This document shows, piece after piece, positions 7,174 to 15,771 of a DNA stretch of 64,000 nt. Positions within the stretch are counted from its first letter, which is position 1; each line of letters starts with the position of its first letter. Source of the stretch: Neobacillus cucumis (lineage in GTDB: Bacteria > Bacillota > Bacilli > Bacillales > Cytobacillaceae); assembly GCF_002860255.1 (NCBI RefSeq), contig NZ_PGVE01000090.1, positions 108,020 to 172,019 of the forward strand, read 5' to 3'. Both the position numbers and the translations under genes were made by a program. A model generated the notes under the pieces. It was not told the DNA's origin and searched no databases. It worked only from the letters and a program-made list of their open reading frames with translations.

Positions 7174-8118
7174 ATGTCCAATTCTGAAAAACCCGTTTAT
7201 GGCGGCCAAGCAGTGGTTGAAGGTGTTATGTTTGGCGGAAAGCATCATTACGTTACTGCTATACGCAGAAAAGATCGTTCTGTAGAATACTATCACTTGC
7301 CGCGTAAAGCCAATCCTGCTTTATCTCGCTTAAAAAAGATTCCGTTTCTTCGCGGGATTATTGCAATTATTGAAGCTAGTGCTAATGGCTCAAAACATTT
7401 GAACTTTTCAACTGAAAGATATGATGTTGATCCTAAAGATGACAAAACCATTAAAGAAAAAGAAGTTTCGAAACTAACGATGTATTTAGGGGTAGCCGTT
7501 ATAGGAGTCATTTCGTTTTTATTTGGGAAATTTGCTTTTACATTAATTCCTGTCTTTTTAGCTGTTCTAACAAAACCCATTTTCCCATCAGATTTTGCCC
7601 AAGTAATGGTAGAAGGCTTTTTTAAGCTAATATTACTCCTTTCATATATATACTTTGTTTCTCTTACCCCACTTGTAAAAAGAGTGTTTCAATATCATGG
7701 TGCTGAGCATAAAGTAATAAACACCTTTGAAGCAGGGGTAGATTTAACAGTTGAAAATGTGCAGGCCCATTCCCGACTGCACTATCGCTGTGGAAGCAGC
7801 TTCATTTTATTTACGGTCGTTGTTGGAGTGTTTGTTTATTTGCTTGTGCCAACCACACCTTTATGGTTACGGGTTGTTGACCGTCTTCTGTTAATACCAG
7901 TGGTGTTAGGTATTGCTTTTGAAGTCTTACAGATTACAAACAAATTACGCAATATCCCGGTATTAAAATATCTAGGTTTACCCGGACTTTGGCTTCAATT
8001 GTTAACAACAAAAGAACCAACTAATGACCAAGTAGAGGTAGCAATACTCTCTTTCCAAGAATTATTAAGAAGAGAGAAGGAAACAGATCTTGATACAAAA
8101 AATGAAGAAATTGTCTAA
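7174..8118 (+). CDS. yqhQ: DUF1385 membrane protein YqhQ
   Basis: Family DUF1385, function unknown, about 314 residues. The N-terminus carries the strongly conserved PVYGGQAVVEGVMFGGK and LPRKANPALSRLKKIPFLRG. The middle and C-terminus have several membrane segments, and a conserved EHKVINTFEAG and SRLHYRCGSSF, whose His/Glu/Cys residues look like a catalytic or metal site. I start at the ATG at 7174 (MSNSEKPVYGG), which matches known homologues; there is an earlier in-frame TTG at 7141. Divergent from yqhR. Confidence 0.85.
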   Translation: MSNSEKPVYGGQAVVEGVMFGGKHHYVTAIRRKDRSVEYYHLPRKANPALSRLKKIPFLRGIIAIIEASANGSKHLNFSTERYDVDPKDDKTIKEKEVSKLTMYLGVAVIGVISFLFGKFAFTLIPVFLAVLTKPIFPSDFAQVMVEGFFKLILLLSYIYFVSLTPLVKRVFQYHGAEHKVINTFEAGVDLTVENVQAHSRLHYRCGSSFILFTVVVGVFVYLLVPTTPLWLRVVDRLLLIPVVLGIAFEVLQITNKLRNIPVLKYLGLPGLWLQLLTTKEPTNDQVEVAILSFQELLRREKETDLDTKNEEIV

Positions 8119-8184
8119 ATCTTTTTACCTATGTGTTTAAAAGAATCAAAAAATGCTTAAGATGCTCTTAGGGAGGTGGCTTTC

Positions 8185-8568
8185 TTGAAAAATCGGACAT
8201 CAACGTTTATTGTTGGGGTACTTATTATACTTGCATTACTTGGACTTGTCAGTTCATTTACAGCAGATCCTGCCGGTTTCATTCAGGGAATAGCTGTCGT
8301 CGCATTGATCGGTTTAGTTATTTATTTCCTTTTTCGAAGGTTTTCAAATTCGAGCCCTCAGAAAAAAGAGCAGCGGGCATTTCTTAAGGCAGCTAAAAAA
8401 TCAAAAAAACGATTACAGCAAAAGAGTGGAGATTCTACTGCTAGGACTTCTTCTCTAGGAACATTCACTTCACTAAAGAAAAGCACCAAGACAAAAAAGA
8501 AAACCCCTGCTCATTTGACCGTTATCGACGGCAAGAAGGGTAAAAAGAAAAATCGAGCGTCTTTTTAG
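8185..8568 (+). CDS. yqhP: YqhP (SA1362 family) membrane protein
   Basis: Small Bacillales protein of unknown function, 127 residues: two adjacent hydrophobic segments (about 8-27 and 33-50) followed by a long, very basic cytoplasmic tail rich in Lys and Arg. The start is taken as the TTG at 8185, seven bases after GGGAGGTGG; the GTG at 8176 lies inside that ribosome site. The stop codon is inside the terminator hairpin. Confidence 0.75.
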   Translation: MKNRTSTFIVGVLIILALLGLVSSFTADPAGFIQGIAVVALIGLVIYFLFRRFSNSSPQKKEQRAFLKAAKKSKKRLQQKSGDSTARTSSLGTFTSLKKSTKTKKKTPAHLTVIDGKKGKKKNRASF

Positions 8569-8584
8569 ACACTCGATTTTTTTA
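8551..8584 (+). terminator. Terminator of yqhP
   Basis: AATCGAG...CTCGATT stem followed by a T run, overlapping the last codons of yqhP. Confidence 0.8.
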
Positions 8585-8608
8585 TTAGAAAAGCGCCAAG
8601 AGCATGAA

Positions 8609-9493
8609 TTAGTACGACCACTGATCTAAAAACTTTTTAGCATGATTTTTGCCTATTTCAAATAATTTTTGTTTCTTTTCATCGCTTATGGAAAATTCGG
8701 TTAAAGAAACACCTTCTGCTTTAATAAAAATGATATTATCAACATGTTTTTTTGAAATGTAACGTTGATCATGGGCATCTTTCATTGTCTCAATCAGGGC
8801 CCCAAACAATTGAATCCCATTTTTTATTTGATGTTTTTCGTGTTCATATTCACTCGGGCTAAGCTTTATTCCAAGTACTGGCCTGACTTTTTTTACTGTT
8901 TCCGTATCAAACAGCCACATGGGAAAGTTACTGAGCACCCCGCCATCCACAATGACATTCACGCCATCCATAGACCGTAACTTAACGGGCTCATAAAAAT
9001 AAGGAATACTGCAGCTCATTCGAATGGCTTTAGAAATGGGAAAGGAAGCCGGATTTATCCCGAATTTTTCTAAGTCATCAGGTATGACGATCATTTGTCC
9101 ATTCGAAAGATCTGATGCAATGACTCTTAGCGTATCCGGCGGAAGGTCTGAAAATGTTCTTAACCCTTTTGCTTCAAGTTTCTCTTTCAGCCATTTTTCA
9201 AGTTCATTTCCTTTATAAAGGCCTAACTTCCAATATACAAGCATCCATTTTGCAATAGAAAACGGGATGATCGTCTTTCGAGTATCAAGCATTTTAGGCA
9301 AATCGAACTCATCCACCAATTTATAAATCTCTTTACTTGTGTATCCCGCAACGATTAAAGCGGCAATTATGGAGCCTGCACTTGTTGCAGCCACCCTTAC
9401 AAATTGGAATCCCCTGCTTTCAAGTTCTTCATAGGCTCCAATAAGAGCAAAGCCTTTAATTCCCCCTCCAGAAAAAACGCCGTCTATTTTCAT
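8609..9493 (-). CDS. yqhO: Patatin-like phospholipase YqhO
   Basis: Patatin-family serine hydrolase of 294 residues, expected to be a lipid acyl hydrolase. The oxyanion-hole glycine loop SGGGIKG is at 8-14, the nucleophile Ser38 lies in AATSAGS, and the catalytic Asp in IVDGGVLSNFP. The nucleophile elbow is normally GxSxG; here the first Gly is Ala (ATSAG), a small change also seen in some relatives and probably tolerated. No signal peptide, so cytoplasmic or membrane-surface. Same position as in B. subtilis; mntR, which is next there, is missing here. Confidence 0.88.
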   Translation of the reverse strand: MKIDGVFSGGGIKGFALIGAYEELESRGFQFVRVAATSAGSIIAALIVAGYTSKEIYKLVDEFDLPKMLDTRKTIIPFSIAKWMLVYWKLGLYKGNELEKWLKEKLEAKGLRTFSDLPPDTLRVIASDLSNGQMIVIPDDLEKFGINPASFPISKAIRMSCSIPYFYEPVKLRSMDGVNVIVDGGVLSNFPMWLFDTETVKKVRPVLGIKLSPSEYEHEKHQIKNGIQLFGALIETMKDAHDQRYISKKHVDNIIFIKAEGVSLTEFSISDEKKQKLFEIGKNHAKKFLDQWSY

Positions 9494-9574
9494 GGGCAGC
9501 CACTCCTAAAAGATGAACTTGTTACATCTTTAGTCAGCTTACTTAGAATATAGTACGGCGGACAAGTAGAAAAT

Positions 9575-10600
9575 TTAAGTGAAATATTGGACTATAGCAT
9601 GAGGGAAATATTCCTGAACATATTCCCGGATAGTAGTTTCTAAATCTTTTGCTGCTTCATCCGGATAGACATATTTTCCAATGCCATATCTTCCCCATTT
9701 GTATTTTCGTTCTTCCTCCTTCATTTCAAGCTTTGTTTTCGGATAGCGCTTGGCAATCACGTTCTTTGCTGGTTTGGTGTAACGATGCTGAATAAGTTCA
9801 AATGTTAAGTCAGGTATCTCTACTCCTGATAGCTCCTCACTAAGTCGTTCAAATAATTCTCGATACCCTTCTTTCCAGTCTTCATGCATGTAAATAGGTG
9901 CAATAATAAATCCTAACGGATAACCGGCATTGGCTACCTTCCGTGCAGCTTTTAACCTCTCTTCAAAGGAAGAGGTACCTGGCTCAAAGTTCTTAATCAC
10001 GTAACGCGAATTCACACTAAACCTGAATCTTGTTTTTCCATTGTGTTTTGCATCAAGCAGATGGTCAACATGATGAAATTTTGTAACAAAACGAAGTTGG
10101 CCATATTCGGATTGTCCAAAGAATTCAATAGCTTTCTTTAAAGAATGAGTTAAATGATCCAATCCCACAATGTCAGATGTACAGGCTGCTTCAAAGCGGG
10201 TAATTTCGGGTTTGCGCTCATCCATATATTTTTGAGCCTGTTCAAAGATTTCATCTAGATTTACGTAAGTCCGGATATAGGGTTTACTTCCGAGTGTTGT
10301 TTGCAGGTAACAATAGTGACAGTGTCCCATACATCCCGTTGCGAGTGGAATCGCATACTCGGCAGATGGTTTTGATGTATCGAATTTTAATGTTCTTCTG
10401 ATTCCTACTACTAAGGTTGATTTCGCATTACGGTATTGCTGTAGTTCATTATCACCAGGTATTCCCCTGACTTGGTTATGGGAAGTGGTTTCGCGAATTT
10501 CGAGACCTAATTTTGTGAATTTATCTTTTAACTCCCTGCCGAGAGGATACTCTAAAGCTTTGGGCTCGATATAGACAAGCTGCGGTATAAAAGGGTCCAT
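9575..10600 (-). CDS. splB: Spore photoproduct lyase
   Basis: Radical-SAM enzyme that splits the thymine dimer (spore photoproduct) formed by UV in dormant spores. The 341 residues include CMGHCHYC, giving the 4Fe-4S ligands Cys90, Cys94 and Cys97, and Cys140 in EAACTSD, which matches the hydrogen-donor Cys141 of B. subtilis SplB. The length also matches. No splA regulatory gene precedes it. The presence of splB is direct evidence for a spore former. Confidence 0.96.
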   Translation of the reverse strand: MDPFIPQLVYIEPKALEYPLGRELKDKFTKLGLEIRETTSHNQVRGIPGDNELQQYRNAKSTLVVGIRRTLKFDTSKPSAEYAIPLATGCMGHCHYCYLQTTLGSKPYIRTYVNLDEIFEQAQKYMDERKPEITRFEAACTSDIVGLDHLTHSLKKAIEFFGQSEYGQLRFVTKFHHVDHLLDAKHNGKTRFRFSVNSRYVIKNFEPGTSSFEERLKAARKVANAGYPLGFIIAPIYMHEDWKEGYRELFERLSEELSGVEIPDLTFELIQHRYTKPAKNVIAKRYPKTKLEMKEEERKYKWGRYGIGKYVYPDEAAKDLETTIREYVQEYFPHAIVQYFT

Positions 10601-10703
10601 ACTGACTTCCTCATTTCACTTTATTTTTAAGTAGTATGAGTCGTTGTCAAGGAAGATAATTAATAATAAGGGAGAGAAGTTTTTCCATATTTATTAATCA
10701 AAT

Positions 10704-10738
10704 CAAAAAAAGAGCATCGGTTTTTTATCCGATACTCT
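10704..10738 (-). terminator. Terminator of the NlpC/P60 gene
   Basis: AGAGTATCGG...CCGATGCTCT stem followed on the minus strand by a T run, just after the peptidase gene. Confidence 0.8.
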
Positions 10739-10751
10739 TCTTACTTTTTAT

Positions 10752-11204
10752 TTAGATACGCTTTGCACCAATATACCTTGGCTTCCAATAGGTATTGCTT
10801 GTATATGTGATAATAACACCTTTTGATGAAGAAGCCATAATCATTTTTCCAGAGCCAATGTAAATCGCTACATGTGTTGGTCTGCTTGCTTTAGTTGGGG
10901 CAAAGAACATTAAATCCCCTACCTGTAGTGAGCTTACTCGATATCCTTTTGAATAGAACATATCTGCTGCCGTACGTGGCAGTGTTACGCCTGCCCTTCC
11001 AAAAGAGTACTTAACAAGACCAGAACAGTCAAAGCCAGCTGGTGTAATTCCTCCCCATCTATATGGAACACCTATATTTGATTTTGCTACCGAAATTGCT
11101 TTTGTATGATAATATGCCGCTTCTGCTTTATCACCCGATGAGGCAAACAAAGACGTTGTGATTGTAGCTGTCATTACTAATGCTGCAATTACTTTTTTTA
11201 TCAT
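10752..11204 (-). CDS. Secreted NlpC/P60 (C40) cell-wall peptidase
   Basis: A 150-residue secreted protein consisting of a signal peptide (about 1-29, cleavage near AEA) and a single NlpC/P60 domain. The catalytic Cys60 lies in GFDCSG and His111 in RPTHVAIYIG. Such enzymes cut gamma-D-Glu-diaminopimelate links in peptidoglycan stem peptides. It has no LysM or SH3 wall-binding module, so it is a minimal version. The start is the ATG at 11204, preceded by AGGGGGAA; an earlier in-frame start gives an unlikely extra N-terminus. It stands alone between nrdJ and splB. Confidence 0.88.
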   Translation of the reverse strand: MIKKVIAALVMTATITTSLFASSGDKAEAAYYHTKAISVAKSNIGVPYRWGGITPAGFDCSGLVKYSFGRAGVTLPRTAADMFYSKGYRVSSLQVGDLMFFAPTKASRPTHVAIYIGSGKMIMASSSKGVIITYTSNTYWKPRYIGAKRI

Positions 11205-11312
11205 GTTGTTATTCCCCCTTGAGTGAATTGATAACATTACTATACAAGGAAAGGATAACAGGCATGTCACAGCCATATTACAATTCAATTACAAAGTTAT
11301 ATTGATATAATT

Positions 11313-11352
11313 TTATAAAAAAAAAGAGAATGGAAGCTTTGTTCCATTCTCT
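11313..11352 (-). terminator. Terminator of nrdJ
   Basis: Perfect 11-bp stem AGAGAATGGAA/TTCCATTCTCT with a 6-nt loop and a run of nine Ts on the minus strand. Confidence 0.85.
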
Positions 11353-11360
11353 AAAAGTTT

Positions 11361-13919
11361 TTATAAACCACACTTCAATTGGGCATTACAGTTAGTACAT
11401 GTATTACATCCGCCGATTTCTTTTACTTTACCTTTGCGGCAGACTGGGCAAGTATTTCCAACCTCAGAACCAATGGTTACATCGGTTGAGCGAAGGTCAC
11501 TAATTGTATCAACTAGAACCACATGCTGATGCGGTTTTTCATCAAACATGGATAATTGTTCATTTGTATTTTCTTCTGCTTTTAGAGTTAATACTTGAGA
11601 ATCACGTGAACCGTCGACATAAACAGTACCACCTTTAGCACCACCGCGATATAGGCGCTCATATACCTTTTCAACTTGTTCTACACTGTATCCCTTAGGT
11701 GCGTTTACTGTTTTACTAATAGAGCTGTCAATCCAGCGCTGAATGACACATTGTACATCGGCATGTGCTTCAGGTGCAAGCTCCATAGCAGTAACGAACC
11801 ATTTAGGAAGGTTGTTAGAGTCTGCTTCTGGGTGCTGATCTAAATATTCTTGTACGATATCTGCTTTTACTTCAATAAATTTGCCAAGACGTCCACTGCG
11901 GAAGTAAGAGAATGAGAAATAAGGCTCTAATCCTGTAGAAACGCCAACCATGGTACCAGTGGATCCTGTAGGAGCCACAGTCAGGAGATGCGAATTTCTA
12001 ATACCCTTTTCTAGAATTGTTTCACGGATATCATCAGGCATTTTTTTCATAAATCCTGTATTTATGAATGCCTGTCTTAAGCGATTTGTTTCTTCAGGTG
12101 TTTCGCCAGTTAAGAATGGGAAGCTTCCCTTCTCTGTCGCTAATTCAACAGATGCTCTATAAGCAGTAGTTGCAATCGTTTCAAACACTTTATCAACTAA
12201 TTCGTTGCCTTCTGGTGAACCGTATTCTGTTTCACAGTAGATCAAAAGATCATGTAATCCCATGACGCCCAGACCTACCCGGCGCTCACCAAGAGCCTGC
12301 TTTTTATTCTCTTCAAGGAAGTATGGTGTAGCGTTAATAACGTTGTCCTGCATACGGACACCAACAGCTACAGTTTGTTTAAGTTTTTCGAAATCTACTG
12401 TTTTTGTCTCTTTATCTGCCATTTCAGCAAGGTTTACTGCTGCAAGATTACACACTGAAAATGGTGCAAGAGGCTGCTCTCCACATGGATTTGTTGCAAC
12501 AACTTGTTGTCCATATGCTTTAGCATTTGTCATGTCGTTGGCGTTATCAATAAAGAATATACCTGGTTCTGCCGAGTAGGTAGCGCAAATGTTGATTAAA
12601 TTCCAAAGTTCTTTTGCCTTAATTTTCTTATAAACACGAACTTTATAACCAAGTTTTTCCCACTCGCGCACGTCACCGACTTTGTGCCATTCTTCATTAT
12701 AAATATTCATTTCTTCTGAATTGTATTGCTCAACATAAGGGAAACGAAGTTCATATTCACTGTCGTTTTCTACGGCTTCCATAAATTCCTTTGTTAAACA
12801 CACTGATATGTTTGCACCGGTTAAGAACTCAGAATTATGAACAGTATAATTACCGCCTGTTAGAAGCTTTTCTTCTGCATGGGCAATAATGCTTTCATCA
12901 AACCCGCCAAAGCCAGGAATGCTTTTATAGTTCACAATCCCTTGGTACATAGCAGTTTCTTGTAGAGTTAATGGTGTAAATTTCAGTTTATCTTTCGCAT
13001 GCTTTTTAATAGTTTCATCATTTGTATTTTCAATTAAGAATCGTAGAATTCTAGGATTCTGCATTTTTGAAATAATAAATTCAATAATGTCCGGATGCCA
13101 GTCAGCCAGCATGATCATCTGAGCTCCCCGGCGCGAACCTCCTTGCTCAACAAGATGCGTCAATTTTGCAATATCATCCAACCAAGAAACCGAACCAGAA
13201 GATTTTCCATTTACTCCTCTAGCAAGAGTATTTCGTGGTCTTAATGTTGAACCATTCGTTCCTACTCCGCCGCCTCGGCTCATAATCTCCATGACCGACT
13301 TACGATGGTCAGAGATTCCTTCACGTGAATCTGGTACAAACGGCATGACATAACAGTTGAAATACGTCACATCCGTATTTGCACCTGCACCGTAAAGAAC
13401 CCGGCCGGCTGGAATAAAGTTCAAGTTCACTAACTCTTGATAAAACTTCTCCGTCCACTCAATTCGCTTCTCTTCCGTAGTTTCAACCGCAGCCAGACCT
13501 GTAGCATTACGCTTCGCAATCTGCTCATAGAAGAGTTCTAATGGCTTTTCAATCACATCTAAAGACCTGATGATCGTTCCTGTAGATGCTTCCTCAGGAT
13601 CATCAAGTACTCCTCTAAATTCCTCTTCCACTAAAACTTTTGCTTTTTTCTTCTCCCAATCAATCTCCATGATAGTCCCAAGACCGCGTGCTGGGAATTT
13701 CGGATCCTCTTTAATTGTTAAAACAACAAAGTCGCCAGTTGTAAGGGTAATTTTAGCTGTGTCTTTAAAGGTGTAACGGTCAAGCATAACCAATCGAGAT
13801 ACACCTTTATGAGTTATTTTCATATCTGGGGTAACCGGGTGCACTTGGGGGAATAAGCGGATATCCTCATTCAACCTTTCAAAATCAATATTCATTTTTT
13901 GTCTAAAAACTACAGACAT
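11361..13919 (-). CDS. nrdJ: Class II adenosylcobalamin-dependent ribonucleotide reductase
   Basis: Reduces ribonucleotides to deoxyribonucleotides with a radical made from coenzyme B12, so it works with or without oxygen. 852 residues. The catalytic barrel has NCYVMPF (first redox Cys region), GGGVGTNGSTLRPRN, and NPCGEQPLAPFSVCNL (radical Cys and Glu). The C-terminus has a Cys-rich zinc or redox tail (CPVCRKGK...CNTCTNC). The ATG at 13919 has AAGGAG eight bases upstream. B. subtilis has only a class I enzyme; several other bacilli carry this one. Two NrdR boxes lie over its likely promoter, so it is probably repressed when deoxynucleotides are plentiful. It replaces mntR in the B. subtilis gene order. 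Confidence 0.95.
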   Translation of the reverse strand: MSVVFRQKMNIDFERLNEDIRLFPQVHPVTPDMKITHKGVSRLVMLDRYTFKDTAKITLTTGDFVVLTIKEDPKFPARGLGTIMEIDWEKKKAKVLVEEEFRGVLDDPEEASTGTIIRSLDVIEKPLELFYEQIAKRNATGLAAVETTEEKRIEWTEKFYQELVNLNFIPAGRVLYGAGANTDVTYFNCYVMPFVPDSREGISDHRKSVMEIMSRGGGVGTNGSTLRPRNTLARGVNGKSSGSVSWLDDIAKLTHLVEQGGSRRGAQMIMLADWHPDIIEFIISKMQNPRILRFLIENTNDETIKKHAKDKLKFTPLTLQETAMYQGIVNYKSIPGFGGFDESIIAHAEEKLLTGGNYTVHNSEFLTGANISVCLTKEFMEAVENDSEYELRFPYVEQYNSEEMNIYNEEWHKVGDVREWEKLGYKVRVYKKIKAKELWNLINICATYSAEPGIFFIDNANDMTNAKAYGQQVVATNPCGEQPLAPFSVCNLAAVNLAEMADKETKTVDFEKLKQTVAVGVRMQDNVINATPYFLEENKKQALGERRVGLGVMGLHDLLIYCETEYGSPEGNELVDKVFETIATTAYRASVELATEKGSFPFLTGETPEETNRLRQAFINTGFMKKMPDDIRETILEKGIRNSHLLTVAPTGSTGTMVGVSTGLEPYFSFSYFRSGRLGKFIEVKADIVQEYLDQHPEADSNNLPKWFVTAMELAPEAHADVQCVIQRWIDSSISKTVNAPKGYSVEQVEKVYERLYRGGAKGGTVYVDGSRDSQVLTLKAEENTNEQLSMFDEKPHQHVVLVDTISDLRSTDVTIGSEVGNTCPVCRKGKVKEIGGCNTCTNCNAQLKCGL

Positions 13920-14235
13920 GAGAACAACTCCTTCAAATAAAAATCTATCTATTGTATTTAATCTAATAGCATACAGCTATATCTAGTTGCTTTATATAAA
14001 TAAGGTATCATAGTCTTACTGGAATAATCAACTAAAAATACAATATATAGTACCGAAAATATTTTCGGTAACACTATATATTGTATATAGAACGAATGTT
14101 AATTATTTTGTCAAACTCAAAATAAACTATAATTTGAAGAAAATAAAAGATTTAATCGGAATTTCGTCAAATAACAGGGAAATTCAACAAAATTCGAGGC
14201 TTGCTTCTTTTGTAAATTGCTATTTTCAAAAATAG
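13920..14235. other. Intergenic region before nrdJ
   Basis: About 320 bases with no gene. They hold the nrdJ ribosome site and promoter, the two NrdR boxes and the nested palindrome described separately. The stretch 14115-14235 next to lipM shows nothing recognisable. I see no cobalamin riboswitch sequence here. Confidence 0.6.
14038..14086 (-). promoter_or_regulatory. Pair of NrdR boxes around an 18-bp palindrome
   Basis: Two copies matching the NrdR core CWATATATWG exactly: caatatatag (14041-14050) and ctatatattg (14074-14083), centres 33 bp apart, about three helical turns. Between them is the perfect palindrome ACCGAAAATATTTTCGGT (14052-14069). The right-hand box adjoins a likely -10 element (14086-14091, with -35 TTGACA at 14109-14114 on the minus strand). 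NrdR, with bound (d)ATP, represses nrd operons from such paired boxes. Confidence 0.85.
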
Positions 14236-14256
14236 AAAAAAGCGGCGGATGCCGCT
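14236..14256 (-). terminator. Terminator of lipM
   Basis: GCGGC-atcc-GCCGC stem followed by a T run on the minus strand, directly after the lipM stop. Confidence 0.75.
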
Positions 14257-14260
14257 CCCC

Positions 14261-15097
14261 CTACCTTTTGAAATTCCATTCATCATTTTCATAACGTTCT
14301 TTAGCAATTTTCTCTACATAAGCAAGTTCTTCTGCTGTTAATTGGTGGGGTTCTAGCTCAATATTCAACCCTTCTGCAAATCCTTTATAAAAAGCTTCCT
14401 TTGCTTCCTCTAAAGTAATCCTCCTAGGACTAATCGCGTTAATAGCGACTGCCTTATCCTTAAAAGCCTTTTTCATTCGTTGCTTAACCCGGTCATTAGG
14501 ATACTTAAATAAACTAAATAACTTATCCTCATCCAAATCTAGAAGTATAGATCCGTGTTGGAGGATAACCCCCTTTTGTCTTGTTTGAGCGCTCCCCGCT
14601 ACTTTTCGTCCTTCAACCACAAGTTCGTACCAGCTTGGAGCATCAAAACAAACAGCAGAGCGAGGACTTTTTAATGCATCTCTTTCTTCCGCTGTTTTAG
14701 GAACCGCAAAATAAGCTTCAAGTCCCAAATGATGAAAACCTTTTAATATTCCCTCCGAGATAACACGGTAGGCCTCTGTTACCGTTTTAGGCATTTCAGG
14801 ATGATCTTCCGAAACAATGACACTATATGTAAGCTCATCTTCATGGAGCACTCCCCTGCCTCCAGTTGGTCTTCTGACAAACCCTAGATTGTGCTCCTTT
14901 ACAGCATCCATGTCGATTTCTTTCTCGATTTTTTGGAAATAGCCTACAGACAAGGTTGGAGGATTCCAGCCATAGAACCGAATAACTGGAGGGATTTTTC
15001 CTTGACTGTGCCAATCAAGCAGTGCTTCATCCAAAGCCATATTAAAAGACGGAGAGCCATTCCCTGAATCTATAAAACGCCAAGTTTCTTTTTTCAT
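14261..15097 (-). CDS. lipM: Octanoyltransferase LipM
   Basis: Transfers octanoate from acyl carrier protein to GcvH in the first step of lipoate synthesis. The 278-residue protein has the BPL/LplA fold with RRPTGGRGVLH (75-85), the catalytic Cys150 in VCFDAPSWYE at exactly the LipM position, and the conserved Lys in VEGRKVAGSAQ. It lies near the glycine-cleavage operon, whose H protein needs lipoate, as in B. subtilis. Monocistronic, with its own terminator. Confidence 0.93.
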   Translation of the reverse strand: MKKETWRFIDSGNGSPSFNMALDEALLDWHSQGKIPPVIRFYGWNPPTLSVGYFQKIEKEIDMDAVKEHNLGFVRRPTGGRGVLHEDELTYSVIVSEDHPEMPKTVTEAYRVISEGILKGFHHLGLEAYFAVPKTAEERDALKSPRSAVCFDAPSWYELVVEGRKVAGSAQTRQKGVILQHGSILLDLDEDKLFSLFKYPNDRVKQRMKKAFKDKAVAINAISPRRITLEEAKEAFYKGFAEGLNIELEPHQLTAEELAYVEKIAKERYENDEWNFKR

Positions 15098-15289
15098 ATA
15101 AAGACCTCATTTGAAATAAATTAGTACGAATTTAAGTCTACCAAAATCTGATAGGAATTCAAAATCAGATGTTTCTGGTATAATTTTATTAGGCAAAATG
15201 AAAAAGTTTTTTCTTTTCATCTTTATCTTTAATGGTTTGACTTATATAATAAATACTAGTGCAGTAAAGCTTGAAAGGAGCAATAGAAG

Positions 15290-15673
15290 TTGAATTCACT
15301 TTATACTTTATTAATTATTATTGCAGCCGTTATAATCTACTCCGTCTTCACCTACTTTTATCAAAAGCGGATTGTTAAAACGGTAACAGAAGAAGAATTC
15401 CGTGCAGGATACCGAAAGGCACAACTAATAGATGTTCGTGAACCGAACGAGTTCGAAGGCGGCCATATTTTAGGATCCCGTAATATCCCAATGTCTCAAT
15501 TAAAAATGCGCATGAAGGAGATCCGCCAAGATATGCCAGTTTATCTATATTGCCAAAGCGGTATGCGAAGCGCTCGTGCAGCACAATTCTTACACCGTAG
15601 AGGGTATAAAGATTTAACCCAGCTTCAAGGCGGATTCAAAAAATGGACAGGTAAAGTAAAAACAAAGAAATAA
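15290..15673 (+). CDS. yqhL: Membrane-anchored rhodanese-like protein YqhL
   Basis: Single-domain rhodanese of 127 residues with an N-terminal membrane helix (about 4-22). The active-site loop is YCQSGMRSA with Cys88, and the domain starts with LIDVREPNEFEGGHI. It probably handles persulfide sulfur at the membrane; the physiological substrate is unknown. The start is a TTG at 15290 with AAAGGAG in front. It is convergent with gcvPB. Confidence 0.9.
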   Translation: MNSLYTLLIIIAAVIIYSVFTYFYQKRIVKTVTEEEFRAGYRKAQLIDVREPNEFEGGHILGSRNIPMSQLKMRMKEIRQDMPVYLYCQSGMRSARAAQFLHRRGYKDLTQLQGGFKKWTGKVKTKK

Positions 15674-15682
15674 TCAAGCTGA

Positions 15683-15718
15683 GAGGTCCCGGAAATGTCC
15701 CCGGGACCTCACTTATTT
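15683..15718 (+). terminator. Terminator of yqhL
   Basis: GAGGTCCCGG/CCGGGACCTC 10-bp stem, then a T-rich stretch. Confidence 0.8.
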
Positions 15719-15738
15719 TTAAATCAATCATAAGGAAT

Positions 15739-15768
15739 GGTCAGATTCTCACGGAATCTGACCTTTTT
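15739..15768 (+). terminator. Second hairpin between yqhL and gcvPB
   Basis: GGTCAGATTC...GAATCTGACC 10-bp stem followed by TTTTT on the plus strand. The minus strand lacks a T run, so it mainly backs up yqhL termination and protects gcvPB from antisense transcription. Confidence 0.6.
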
Positions 15769-15771
15769 CTG

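Noticed and set aside
13920..14235. Possible cobalamin riboswitch before the B12-dependent nrdJ
   Set aside because: No B12-box-like sequence was seen; the region is explained by NrdR boxes and the promoter.
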